Shown in pieces: positions 7,282 to 14,741 of a stretch of 17,260 nucleotides of DNA. Numbering within the stretch: position 1 is the stretch's first letter; each line of letters opens with the position of its first letter. Made by a program: the position numbers and the translations under genes. The notes under the pieces are model-generated. The model ran no database searches. It had not been told where the DNA came from and saw only the letters and a list, made by a program, of their open reading frames with translations. Where the stretch lies: contig JAUHZM010000030.1 in the NCBI GenBank assembly GCA_030426005.1, forward strand, positions 1-17,260, read 5' to 3'. Origin of the DNA: Gammaproteobacteria bacterium. GTDB lineage: Bacteria > Pseudomonadota > Gammaproteobacteria > Arenicellales > Arenicellaceae.

Positions 7282-7581
7282 CAGCTCTCGATAATCTTCG
7301 ACACTGCACACGATATCGAAATTGAGTTCGATATCGTGTGCTTCGCAAACGTCGATGTAATGACGCAGTCGCTGCTCCAAATCACTGGCGACACGAAATG
7401 CGCGATAAAACGAATCGCTACCAGGATTGTGTTTTAACTCTTCCACCAGATCCATTGCTTCACCGTGGAGTAAAAATAGAGAGTCGCCTTGTATGACGGC
7501 AGCGGGAAATGGATTATTAGGAATGCGTACAACGCTGTTATCGGCTTCGTCAGAATAGATTTCGATACGGCGTTGTTTCAT
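7270..7581 (-). CDS. Small conserved-looking hypothetical protein (103 residues)
   Basis: A 103-residue acidic protein with no signal peptide or membrane segment. It starts MKQRRIEIYSDEADNSVVRI and continues PNNPFPAAVIQGDSLFLLHG, EAMDLVEEL and a C-terminal helical part ending in SVEDYRELLFD. The IQGD pattern after a short beta-rich start recalls small uncharacterised proteins I have seen under DUF6959-like names, but this is a weak recollection, not a family assignment. It is convergent with the aminopeptidase and overlaps its last 12 bp. Amino-acid composition, length and start look like a real gene, although no Shine-Dalgarno is evident before the ATG at 7581. Codons near the 3' end form a perfect 15-bp inverted repeat. 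Function unknown. Confidence 0.7.
   Translation of the reverse strand: MKQRRIEIYSDEADNSVVRIPNNPFPAAVIQGDSLFLLHGEAMDLVEELKHNPGSDSFYRAFRVASDLEQRLRHYIDVCEAHDIELNFDIVCSVEDYRELLFD
7306..7341. repeat. Perfect 15-bp inverted repeat (hairpin) inside the small hypothetical gene
   Basis: GCACACGATATCGAA (7306-7320), a 6-nt loop ATTGAG, then TTCGATATCGTGTGC (7327-7341): 15 paired bases with no mismatch. Each arm contains the self-complementary GATATC. It starts 25 nt after the aminopeptidase stop and lies within the 3' coding part of the convergent gene. No T-tract follows on either side, so it is not a standard intrinsic terminator, but it could cap the 3' ends of the convergent transcripts. Confidence 0.85.
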
Positions 7582-7693
7582 AGTTAAAATCGTGGTCAGT
7601 GGTTTGATTGAAGAATAGTTTGGTGTTGGTTACAGTGTAGTTCGCGGTATCACTTTATGCCAGTCATGGTAGTGCCAGATGGTTTTCGAGTTT

Positions 7694-7698
7694 AGGAG
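7694..7698 (+). promoter_or_regulatory. Ribosome-binding site deciding the methyltransferase start
   Basis: AGGAG six bases before the ATG at 7705. It supports that ATG rather than the TTG codon at 7702 that directly precedes it. Confidence 0.75.
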
Positions 7699-7704
7699 AA
7701 TTTG

Positions 7705-8367
7705 ATGTCAGTTTCTGATTTGCGTCTACGAGCGGATCGAATGATCGAAGCGAATGGCTTTCTGGGCGTGCCGCAGGAGACCTTTGAAGCGGCTGGTCGG
7801 TCACACTTCATTCGTCTTCTTGAGCAGGGCTTGTGCCCAGAGTCCAAGGTGCTTGAAATCGGTTGTGGTTGTTTACGTATTGGATATTGGTTGATTCGAT
7901 TTCTAGATCCGGATGGTTACGCGGGGTTTGATCCGGCGCGTAGCCGAATTGAATATGGTCAACGTTACCTATTTGATTCGGCGCTGTTGCATCGCAAACG
8001 ACCGCGATTCAATTTCAATGCCGAATTTGAAACCAACGGATTCAACGAGCAATTTGATTTCTTTCTGGCCTGTTCGATCTGGACCCATTGCAGCAAACGT
8101 CACATACAAGTGATGTTGGATGGCTTTTTGGAAAACACGGTCCTTGATGCAAAATTTATCGTTTCGTACTTACCACCATTGGGTGAAGATGACGACTATC
8201 AAGGTGATGTCTGGGTTGGTACGAGTCACGAATCCACTACACCAGGAATCGTGCGTCATTCACTGGCTTGGATTCAACAACAATGTGCTGAGCGTGGACT
8301 GATGCTCACCGAGTTGGAAGGTATGGATTGTGATAGTCAGTACTGGTTACGGATTGAACGTCAGTAA
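7705..8367 (+). CDS. Class I SAM-dependent methyltransferase-like protein
   Basis: With the start at 7705 the protein has 220 residues. The Rossmann methyltransferase signature is clear: motif I KVLEIGCGCLRIG (48-60) binds S-adenosylmethionine, followed by an acidic end of strand 2 in GYAGFDPARSRIEYG (D76). FDFFLACSIWTHCS (about 110-123) fits motif IV and the following helix, and a C-terminal strand pair ends in DSQYWLRIERQ. There is no signal peptide; the protein should be cytosolic. The substrate cannot be read from the sequence. It is convergent with the glycosyltransferase (4 bp between stops), and the PIG-L-like gene lies beyond that, so methylation of a sugar or glycan precursor is a reasonable guess, not shown. 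Size and motif I resemble the small methyltransferases found in polysaccharide and lipopolysaccharide clusters. Confidence 0.85.
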   Translation: MSVSDLRLRADRMIEANGFLGVPQETFEAAGRSHFIRLLEQGLCPESKVLEIGCGCLRIGYWLIRFLDPDGYAGFDPARSRIEYGQRYLFDSALLHRKRPRFNFNAEFETNGFNEQFDFFLACSIWTHCSKRHIQVMLDGFLENTVLDAKFIVSYLPPLGEDDDYQGDVWVGTSHESTTPGIVRHSLAWIQQQCAERGLMLTELEGMDCDSQYWLRIERQ

Positions 8368-8371
8368 GCAG

Positions 8372-9730
8372 TTATTGTTCGCGCACGAATAAAAATCGAT
8401 ACAGTTTTCGTAGCCAAGTAAGCGATACCAGTCGTGTTCGTAGTCGCCATACCCTGGAGCTCGTAATTTTGTTGAGCTCAGCTTGGTGTGACTGCGCAGC
8501 CCGCTCAAGCAGCATTTGGTACTGTTGCGCGGAGTCCTGTAGCGATTGTTGCGACTCAACGAGTGAATGCTGTGTTAACGTGTGCTGCTCACGAAGTGTG
8601 GTCAGTTCGGATTCCACTTTTTCTAGCCCACTTTGTTTCTGCATCAACTGGGTTTCTAAGTGTTGTACGTACTCCTTGGCGCGCGCTAATTCTTGTGAGA
8701 ACCGAGCAAACTCAAACTGACTGAAATTGGGTGTTATGGGACCGTGTCGCAGGTAGTGTGATACGGCGTGTGCTTCAAGGGTCGGGTTTTCTTCATGTTT
8801 ATCGGATGCCGCAATAACTTCTTGATAATGTTGAATTAGTAATTCAACGGCATCATGCAAGCCAGCCTCAGCACGCATTCTCGCAGTGACACGAGCCGTT
8901 TCCTCTGGATTGTAGTTTGCTAATTGCGCGGATATCGATGCCACGCTAACGGATTCGCGCAGCAACCGTAAACCAAAATTGTAGGCTCGAAAATGATCGA
9001 AATTCGAGCTGTTGACCATGTCGCCATGACCTGCTGCATCACACACAATGACCGCACAGCCAACCGCCGCCGCTTCTAATGCTGCTCTACCCTTGGCGAA
9101 TACAATGTCATAGTCGCCGAGTATGGACTCAGGCTTAGATTGGTCAGCTCCGGCAGAGAGACCCGCGACTTCAAGTTTAATATTTTTATTCGCACACGCT
9201 TTATGCAGACTGGGAAGAATGTTTTCGCGGTTCACATAGTTACTGAACACCAACGCTTTCAGCGCCTTTGGGGGCAATGGCGTTCGAGGTTTAAAACGTT
9301 TTAGATCAACAAAGTTCAGACTGGTATACACACGGTCGCGGGGAATACCGCATTCTTCAACTAGCCTTGTTTGGACCAGTTCATCGACTGCCAGATAACG
9401 TATGATCCGTGGATGCGAGGGTGGTGCTTCTTCGGCTGGTAGCCAGCCATGACACACCAAAACCGCGGGAATTCCTGGAAAGTGCGTCAACGCGGTCATG
9501 GCCTCTAAGTGATGTTGCGCGTGAATGATATCGGGTGGGGTTTGCAAATTTGCTAAGTCGTCCACCACTAGGATCGACTTGGCGCGCAATGCCTGTGCGA
9601 GTGGTCCGAGTGATCGGCTGTAGAGAATCGGTTCGTGCCCGCGTGCCAGTAATTCTAAGGCGATATCGCGAATATATAACTCGGTACCAGTGCGTGATGC
9701 CAAGCGGTGATTGGTTAGTAAGATCCTCAT
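8372..9730 (-). CDS. GT4-like glycosyltransferase with C-terminal coiled coil
   Basis: I choose the ATG at 9730 (452 residues) because it overlaps the upstream stop as ATGA; the frame itself opens at 9745. The N-terminal half has a GT-B start, MRILLTNHRLASRTGTELYI, in which the loop after strand 1 meets a helix (RTGTELYIRDIALELLARGH), then VLVCHGWLP near 91-98. The second Rossmann domain includes ALVFSNYVNREN and a donor-site stretch YDIVFAKGRAALEAAAVGCA (207-226), close to the GT4 pattern but with only one of the two E-x7-E glutamates evident. Residues about 342-421 are a Gln/Leu/Glu-rich coiled coil, followed by SSRVWRLRTRL (424-434) and a basic tail, an ending seen on some large bacterial glycan glycosyltransferases. 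No signal peptide. It probably transfers a sugar to a surface glycan or protein; donor and acceptor are unknown. Confidence 0.85.
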   Translation of the reverse strand: MRILLTNHRLASRTGTELYIRDIALELLARGHEPILYSRSLGPLAQALRAKSILVVDDLANLQTPPDIIHAQHHLEAMTALTHFPGIPAVLVCHGWLPAEEAPPSHPRIIRYLAVDELVQTRLVEECGIPRDRVYTSLNFVDLKRFKPRTPLPPKALKALVFSNYVNRENILPSLHKACANKNIKLEVAGLSAGADQSKPESILGDYDIVFAKGRAALEAAAVGCAVIVCDAAGHGDMVNSSNFDHFRAYNFGLRLLRESVSVASISAQLANYNPEETARVTARMRAEAGLHDAVELLIQHYQEVIAASDKHEENPTLEAHAVSHYLRHGPITPNFSQFEFARFSQELARAKEYVQHLETQLMQKQSGLEKVESELTTLREQHTLTQHSLVESQQSLQDSAQQYQMLLERAAQSHQAELNKITSSRVWRLRTRLVSLTWLRKLYRFLFVREQ

Positions 9731-10527
9731 TGCGTTGCTATCCATTGTTGAATGCCCGTTACCAGCGGGCGAAAGTGTTGCTGAAAACGCAAGACCGTCG
9801 AATACGCCCCAGTTGCTACACGCTTTTCACCATGAATTTCGTAAAAAGGCTTTTTTAAGCTGAGTGCGTGTAATTTCGCATCCAAATCAAATGGCGATAA
9901 TACTTCGACTTGAAATGCATCTCGTCCATGTAGCTTGAAACTGCGCTCTACTTCGTGCTGCAGTGCACTGTTCTCTTCAATAGCTGCAAGTTTACGTTGC
10001 CACTCGGCTGAATTGAGAGAGTGTGTTACAGAATCTGCAGTTAGCATTGATTGTGGATGCGCTTCAAGCGGAAATGACAACACTGGGACTACGCTACCCC
10101 GATGTTGTTGAATCAAACGGCAGGCCATGACTGCCATCACCGCGCATAAGTCGTGTACTGGATTAAAACCTTCGATGGCATCACACACGACGAGTTGAAT
10201 GTTGGCGTGTTGAAGGTGGTCCGTGATCCTGCTGATGCGCTGAATGACGGCGTCCACGTTGTTATCCAAAAGCACTTCGTAAGCAAAGCTATCAGTCCAA
10301 ACATCATTTGATCTGATCAGTTGACTATGCACCTTTGTTAAGGTCCGGCGCGAGAATCCTAATCGGTCGACACCACTGCGCCCTGAGCCGTCTGTCAGAA
10401 CGTATGCATCGGGACTATGTTGCTCAAGCCAGCCGTGAATTCGAAGTTCATGGCCTGGATGAGCCATAACTAGGAGAGTTTTCAAGTTATCGCCCGTTTG
10501 TGTAGTGTCAGTTGAAGTTCGATTCAC
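9727..10527 (-). CDS. PIG-L/LmbE-like deacetylase family protein with altered metal motif
   Basis: This is a 266-residue protein read from a GTG at 10527; the exact start is uncertain because no ribosome-binding site is visible. KTLLVMAHPGHELRIHGWLE (16-35) sits where PIG-L/LmbE proteins have AHPDDE, followed by YVLTDGSGRSG, and EGFNPVHDLCAVM (119-131) sits near the usual histidine-containing second metal motif. The family normally de-N-acetylates sugars using zinc bound by His, Asp and His. Here the motif is AHPGHE: the catalytic Asp is Gly and the zinc-ligand Asp is His (H26), with H23 and H125 as possible partners. The protein therefore belongs to a diverged subgroup whose activity may be changed or lost. 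The glycosyltransferase start overlaps its stop (ATGA), indicating translational coupling and a shared glycan role. Confidence 0.75.
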   Translation of the reverse strand: MNRTSTDTTQTGDNLKTLLVMAHPGHELRIHGWLEQHSPDAYVLTDGSGRSGVDRLGFSRRTLTKVHSQLIRSNDVWTDSFAYEVLLDNNVDAVIQRISRITDHLQHANIQLVVCDAIEGFNPVHDLCAVMAVMACRLIQQHRGSVVPVLSFPLEAHPQSMLTADSVTHSLNSAEWQRKLAAIEENSALQHEVERSFKLHGRDAFQVEVLSPFDLDAKLHALSLKKPFYEIHGEKRVATGAYSTVLRFQQHFRPLVTGIQQWIATQ

Positions 10528-10708
10528 GATGTTGAAATTTGAGTGCGTGGGTTAGTCTGTAAAACCAGTTAATGCGGGGCCGATAGGTTGCAGGTGTAGT
10601 GCCTGATAATACACAAAGATGCTGATATTGCGGGTGTGTTGTTGCAGGTTGATTCCTTATTAGGGAATTGTTTTCTGAGTGTCTAATCTACTATGGTTTC
10701 GCGCAAGA

Positions 10709-10722
10709 ACTAACTAGTTAGT
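10709..10722. promoter_or_regulatory. 14-bp perfect palindrome upstream of the beta-propeller gene
   Basis: ACTAACTAGTTAGT is fully self-complementary and ends 19 bases before the ATG at 10742, immediately upstream of its AGAGG ribosome-binding site. Position and symmetry suggest an operator for a dimeric regulator. No regulator gene is adjacent, so this is only a candidate. Confidence 0.4.
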
Positions 10723-10729
10723 AAAACTC

Positions 10730-10734
10730 AGAGG
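10730..10734 (+). promoter_or_regulatory. Ribosome-binding site of the beta-propeller gene
   Basis: AGAGG seven bases upstream of the ATG at 10742; supports that start, which also gives a clean signal peptide. Confidence 0.7.
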
Positions 10735-10741
10735 TTTTATT

Positions 10742-12145
10742 ATGCGCAAACACTCATTCATCCTGCTGATATTGGCATGCCTCACTAGCCAACAAGTCTA
10801 CGCTGACTTTGCGACTGTCAAAAATATTACAGACTTCCCCATCATAACGTACGGCGCGAGATACGAAACGCTACCAATTCAAGAGTCTTCAGCGGTAACG
10901 CATATCGTTGGAGGGGCTGACTCGGGATTCTATCGAATTGACCTTGAAACAGGTCAGAAAACCCTGTTGGTTAGAACTCCGGAAATTGGTTATTGGGTCT
11001 CTCCTATTTTAAGGCCGTATAACGATCAAGTATTAATGGACATGGGTGGCAAGCTTTATGTTAGCAACGGTACACCCGGAGGCACTGTTTTGCTCGGAGA
11101 TTTTGGTTACGATTCTATGGGCGGCAGTCCAGGGCAGTCGTTCTATTCAAACGTGACACACCTTTCTGTTCTTAACAAAGATATCTATTTCAATGTTAAG
11201 TCGTATGAACAAGGAGGTTCTCTGGAGCAAGCAATTTGGAAAAGCGACGGCACACGTTTAAAGACTAAACCGGTGTTGACTTCACAGGGAAGAAGCCACG
11301 GGCTCTTGCGGGGTAGTGTCAAACCGGGTGAGAATGTTTTAGCTTTTGGCTGGGACCCATCCTACGGTTACTCATTTTGGGCTGCGAACAGCGCAGCGAG
11401 TACGTTAACGCATGTCGCATCATTTGAAAACCCTCAGTCGGACGAACTCGCTATCTCCTATGGAACATGGCTAGACACAGGCTTTGTATTCTGCCGTACC
11501 AATTATGCTGAAACAGAAAATTCGTTATGGCGACTTTCTCGTAATGGCGTATTAACGCGCCTGGAAGAAGGTTGCGGAGAGGTGTTGGAGGAGACGATTA
11601 ACAATGGTCAAAATGCGTTGATGATAGTGAATGACGAGCTCTGGAAAACTGACGGCCGACCAGGGGCAGCGAGTAAGGTTGCCCCCGATGTATTTCTACG
11701 CGAAGGGTATACCTCATTGGTATGTCATCGAGACGGTCATTATTTCTTCGAAGTCTATTCCAATGAGCCAGAATATAAGACAGCTTTGGTTGAGTTAAAT
11801 AGCCACGATATGAGCATCACGGTGTCACAGGAAACCTATGCAGCGAATTGTTTTGATAATTACCTTGCGATCAGAACGGAAGTTGATAGTCGAAATACCC
11901 ATTTTCTTCAACACATCAAATCAGGTGAAAAAACTAGGATATATCGATTAGGCGAAAATGTGCTGATTGACTACTACTATGAGCGTGGTTTTGAATTGAA
12001 TGATGCACTTTACGTGACAGCCACAGTGTCTGACGACTCGGTTCAGTGGGGTCAGTTCGGCAGAATTCTAAAGATAAGCATCAAAGATGGATCGATAACC
12101 GATTTTATGCCAGCAGTAAATCTATTGCTGTTAGAGCGTGACTAA
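10742..12145 (+). CDS. Secreted beta-propeller-like protein with LWKSDGT-type repeats
   Basis: This is a 467-residue protein of unknown function. Residues 1-21 (MRKHSFILLILACLTSQQVYA) form a Sec signal peptide with V-Y-A cleavage, so it is exported. The mature part has repeated blade-like units: FYRIDLETGQKTLL (63-76), KLYVSNGTPGGTVLL (104-118), AIWKSDGTRLKT (164-175), SFWAANSAASTLT (211-223), SLWRLSRNGVLTRL (261-274), ELWKTDGRPGAAS (299-311) and a last GRILKISIKDGSI near 436. These match the degenerate 'ELWKSDGTxxGT' repeat of extracellular bacterial beta-propellers, about 40-60 residues apart. No catalytic motif is visible. Three cysteines in the mature part (C251, C278, C328) may form a disulfide. 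Base composition looks slightly richer in AT than its neighbours, which could mean transfer or relaxed constraint. It stands alone, convergent with the SWIM gene. Confidence 0.75.
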   Translation: MRKHSFILLILACLTSQQVYADFATVKNITDFPIITYGARYETLPIQESSAVTHIVGGADSGFYRIDLETGQKTLLVRTPEIGYWVSPILRPYNDQVLMDMGGKLYVSNGTPGGTVLLGDFGYDSMGGSPGQSFYSNVTHLSVLNKDIYFNVKSYEQGGSLEQAIWKSDGTRLKTKPVLTSQGRSHGLLRGSVKPGENVLAFGWDPSYGYSFWAANSAASTLTHVASFENPQSDELAISYGTWLDTGFVFCRTNYAETENSLWRLSRNGVLTRLEEGCGEVLEETINNGQNALMIVNDELWKTDGRPGAASKVAPDVFLREGYTSLVCHRDGHYFFEVYSNEPEYKTALVELNSHDMSITVSQETYAANCFDNYLAIRTEVDSRNTHFLQHIKSGEKTRIYRLGENVLIDYYYERGFELNDALYVTATVSDDSVQWGQFGRILKISIKDGSITDFMPAVNLLLLERD

Positions 12146-12169
12146 TCTGGTTCGACCCTCTTAGAAAAC

Positions 12170-13882
12170 TTAGTTATCTAGCGCCGCCTTGAGCTTAGCC
12201 AACAGCCCTGTGCGGCGCTTATTCTCAAGTTTTTCGGCGAGTGCCATTGTGGATTCAATCAGTTTTGACTTCTGGGCTTGGTTAATAAGGCGCATTTGAT
12301 TACGAATAAAGTGTTGCACTCGCTGATATTGTCGGTCGCTGTCGGCGTTAATTAAGCGTTGAGTGAGATCCAAAATCAATGGCACCGCAGGCTGATCGTG
12401 CCGGTGGCTGGCGACTATAATCTGTTTGAGGGATTGATTGCTGAGCGGCGTTCGTTGCGCTAGCGCGATAGCGGATTCTAATTGATGACTATTCAAAAAT
12501 AGTTGTGCCAGTGTGTCTGCGCGGCGTCGATTGCGCAAGCTGCTGTCGCCCTCACGCAGGCGTGATTGCAAAGTTTGGATCGCCTGTTCGCGGACTTGAT
12601 CCGAGAGGTCAAGGTGAGCGGCGGTGTTAATCGCACAAAGGATCGTGTCCAAGTCTTCGTCTTCATCAAAGCGCGCGATTTCGGTATCCAAGGCTCCTTG
12701 ATAATTGCCCTGCGCCTTCCACAGCCGAACTTGCATTAACTCGATATCTTGTAACTCACGGGCATCCGGCTCATCGAAGTGACCAGCAACGTGAAGCCAC
12801 TTTTCGGCTTCGTAAAAGTCCTGCTTTTCAATTAACCAATCGACCAGTTGGAGGCATCGATCGACTGTGGTTGCGCCTTTTACCAGGATTTCGAATTCCT
12901 GATCGGTATCGCCAGTCTGACGAGCGCGATTAATTAGGAGTTGTTCAACGTAATAATAGTGTGCGCTTTGATCGCTGAATGCATGACTGGGTGGTTCCAA
13001 AGAGTCCCAATATTTGGTCAACTGGGTATAAACCTTATTTGCCGCTTCACTACTAATTAAATCATCGATACTCTCAGGCAAGTCGAGCGTTTGCGCGGCG
13101 AAAGATTGCTCGCGAAGGTGCTGGCTCAGGAAGGCGATTTTCTCGTCTTCGCTCCAGCTATTGGACGACAACATGGTGCGTAGCCAGACGCGTAGTAGCA
13201 TGATGACTATTTGGCGTTTGTCTGCGGTGTCGTCGATATTCTTGAGTGCTTTTTCCAATCGTTCCAGCGCGTAAGTTAGCAGCTTTTCAATTTTATCGGC
13301 GGGTAGCGCAAGCACGGGTTCCGTCAGCATTCGCAGTAAATCAGCTGCCGAAGAGAAATACGTACTCACATCCTTAGCTCGCCACAATCCACCGGATCGG
13401 TACGGTAGTGCACGAGTAATTTGTTTGCGAATTTCAGGTGCCGACAGCTGTCCAGAAGCAATCGAAGCTTTTAATTGCCATTGTTCTTGAATATCTGGAT
13501 GGTCTTCCAAAACGTCGTACAGCGCGGTCGCCAATTGCGGCTTGGTAAGCGTGTCCAAATACCGCCGTAACAGGTCATCAGAAGGGGTTTCGCTTAATTC
13601 TTGATTAGTCTGGGTGGTGTAATAATATGCAAGTGCGGTAGCGACGCAGTGCGCACAGAAATCAAAACCCGCAGAGTCTGGACAGTCACAACTGCCCTCA
13701 AACACGCGCGCAGTATGGCGCAGCTCAACTTTGAATGGTGGCTCTGACGATAGCTGAGCCGTGATTCGATTTTCGTGAACTTGCAGATCCTGCACCAACC
13801 CCTGGGTGTAGTACTGTTGCCCTTGCTGAAAGGCAACGTCGCCAGCTAGGGTTTTGAAGGTTTGTTCACTGAGAACCTTCAC
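12170..13882 (-). CDS. SWIM zinc-finger protein with long helical C-terminal region
   Basis: This is a 570-residue cytosolic protein starting at GTG 13882. The N-terminal part has FQQGQQYYTQGLVQDLQVHE (18-37), the usual lead-in of bacterial SWIM proteins, then the SWIM finger CDCPDSAGFDFCAHC (65-79): C65-x-C67 and C76-x-H78 are the predicted zinc ligands. From about residue 100 the protein is almost entirely helical and acidic/Leu-rich, resembling TPR or other alpha-solenoid repeats, and no nuclease or ATPase motif is visible. SWIM fingers bind DNA or protein; the partner is unknown. Its start is three bases after the pyrF stop (TAG, 13888-13886), so it is probably translated by coupling from pyrF. 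Related bacterial proteins are often listed only as 'SWIM zinc finger family protein'. The finger is secure, the role is not. Confidence 0.85.
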   Translation of the reverse strand: MKVLSEQTFKTLAGDVAFQQGQQYYTQGLVQDLQVHENRITAQLSSEPPFKVELRHTARVFEGSCDCPDSAGFDFCAHCVATALAYYYTTQTNQELSETPSDDLLRRYLDTLTKPQLATALYDVLEDHPDIQEQWQLKASIASGQLSAPEIRKQITRALPYRSGGLWRAKDVSTYFSSAADLLRMLTEPVLALPADKIEKLLTYALERLEKALKNIDDTADKRQIVIMLLRVWLRTMLSSNSWSEDEKIAFLSQHLREQSFAAQTLDLPESIDDLISSEAANKVYTQLTKYWDSLEPPSHAFSDQSAHYYYVEQLLINRARQTGDTDQEFEILVKGATTVDRCLQLVDWLIEKQDFYEAEKWLHVAGHFDEPDARELQDIELMQVRLWKAQGNYQGALDTEIARFDEDEDLDTILCAINTAAHLDLSDQVREQAIQTLQSRLREGDSSLRNRRRADTLAQLFLNSHQLESAIALAQRTPLSNQSLKQIIVASHRHDQPAVPLILDLTQRLINADSDRQYQRVQHFIRNQMRLINQAQKSKLIESTMALAEKLENKRRTGLLAKLKAALDN

Positions 13883-13885
13883 GAG

Positions 13886-14707
13886 CTATGGTTGGTGTCG
13901 ATACTGGTTGATCAGGTCACGAGTTTCGATCGCTGCCTCGCGAGACTGCTGCATAAAGTCAAAGCCCGATCCAGCATAAATGATGCCGCGTGCGCTATTG
14001 ACCATCAGCCCGATGCCATCTGCGGTCTGCCCTGCTTTGACTAGGGCTTCAACATCACCGCCTTGAGCCCCGACGCCAGGTACTAAAAATGGCATATCGC
14101 CGGTGATCTCGCGTAACTTACGCATCTGCTCAGGCCAGGTGGCACCAACCACTAAACAGCAGTTGTTATTACTGTTCCAGTCCTGGGAGATCATGGTCGC
14201 GAGACGCTCATATAAGGGTTGGCCATCGACTTCAAGGTCTTGTAAATCACCGGCGCCAGGATTTGAGGTGCGGCACAACAGAACCACGCCACGATCTTCG
14301 CGATCTAAAAACGGTTGTGCAGAATCGCGTCCCATGTAGGGGTTAATCGTAACGGCGTGTGCTTGATATCGATCAAACGCCTCTTTGGCATACATGGCAG
14401 CGGTGCTACCGATGTCGCCGCGCTTCGAGTCTAAAATGATGGGGATGTGCGGGTATTCGAAACGAATGTATTCCATCAGCTTGTGTAGCTGGTCTTCCGC
14501 AGCAGCCCCAGCGAAGTAGGCGATCTGTGGTTTGTATGCACACACCAGATCATGCGTGGCATCAACAATAGCACGGCAAAATTGATAAATCGGTTCCGCG
14601 TGTTCCTGCAAATGTGACGGAATACGATTTAAATCTGGGTCCAGCCCGACACACAGTAAGGAATTGGATTGTGCCCACTGTGCTTCTAATTTTTGAATAA
14701 AGTTCAT
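13886..14707 (-). CDS. pyrF: Orotidine 5'-phosphate decarboxylase, type 2
   Basis: This 273-residue cytosolic enzyme decarboxylates orotidine 5'-phosphate to UMP, the last step of de novo pyrimidine synthesis. The TIM-barrel motifs are in order: LCVGLDPDLNRIP (18-30), AYKPQIAYF (57-65), ILDSKRGDIGSTA (91-103) with the catalytic D93, K95 and D98, VTINPYMGRDS near 119-129, and the phosphate-binding end FLVPGVGAQGGD. LDSKRGDIGST, NPYMG and the greater length mark the type 2 (bacterial, roughly 270-residue) subfamily rather than the about 245-residue E. coli type. A good -10 box (TATAAT) lies 29 bases upstream. The downstream SWIM gene starts three bases after its stop. All catalytic residues are present, so it should be active and probably the only pyrimidine-pathway gene at this locus. 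Confidence 0.96.
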   Translation of the reverse strand: MNFIQKLEAQWAQSNSLLCVGLDPDLNRIPSHLQEHAEPIYQFCRAIVDATHDLVCAYKPQIAYFAGAAAEDQLHKLMEYIRFEYPHIPIILDSKRGDIGSTAAMYAKEAFDRYQAHAVTINPYMGRDSAQPFLDREDRGVVLLCRTSNPGAGDLQDLEVDGQPLYERLATMISQDWNSNNNCCLVVGATWPEQMRKLREITGDMPFLVPGVGAQGGDVEALVKAGQTADGIGLMVNSARGIIYAGSGFDFMQQSREAAIETRDLINQYRHQP

Positions 14708-14735
14708 AGTCTGAATGTTTAGGAGCCTCGGCCTG

Positions 14736-14741
14736 ATTATA
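14736..14741 (-). promoter_or_regulatory. Candidate pyrF -10 box (TATAAT)
   Basis: A perfect TATAAT on the minus strand, 28 bases before the pyrF ATG at 14707. The -35 at 17-bp spacing is poor (TTAAAG, 14764-14759), so the box is plausible but not certain. Confidence 0.45.

Larger units (their letters stand above)
10528..10741. other. Intergenic region between divergent PIG-L-like and beta-propeller genes
   Basis: This 214-bp divergent spacer must hold promoters for both flanking genes, but I cannot name a convincing -35/-10 pair. It contains a small imperfect hairpin (ATTCC, 7-nt loop, GGAAT near 10652-10668), a 14-bp perfect palindrome (10709-10722) and the ribosome-binding site of the gene to the right. 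Confidence 0.5.

Noticed and set aside
7306..7341. Intrinsic terminator for the aminopeptidase gene
   Set aside because: The stem is strong but is followed by TTCGCAAAC rather than a T-run on the plus strand, and on the minus strand by mixed sequence; kept only as an inverted repeat.
10766..10784. Lipoprotein signal (ILAC) in the beta-propeller protein
   Set aside because: The residue before the Ala-Cys is Leu and the hydrophobic stretch before Cys13 is short, whereas V-Y-A at 19-21 gives a good ordinary signal-peptidase site.
13594..13836. Second minus-strand frame inside the SWIM gene
   Set aside because: It overlaps the zinc-finger coding region in another frame and has no start signal or motif.
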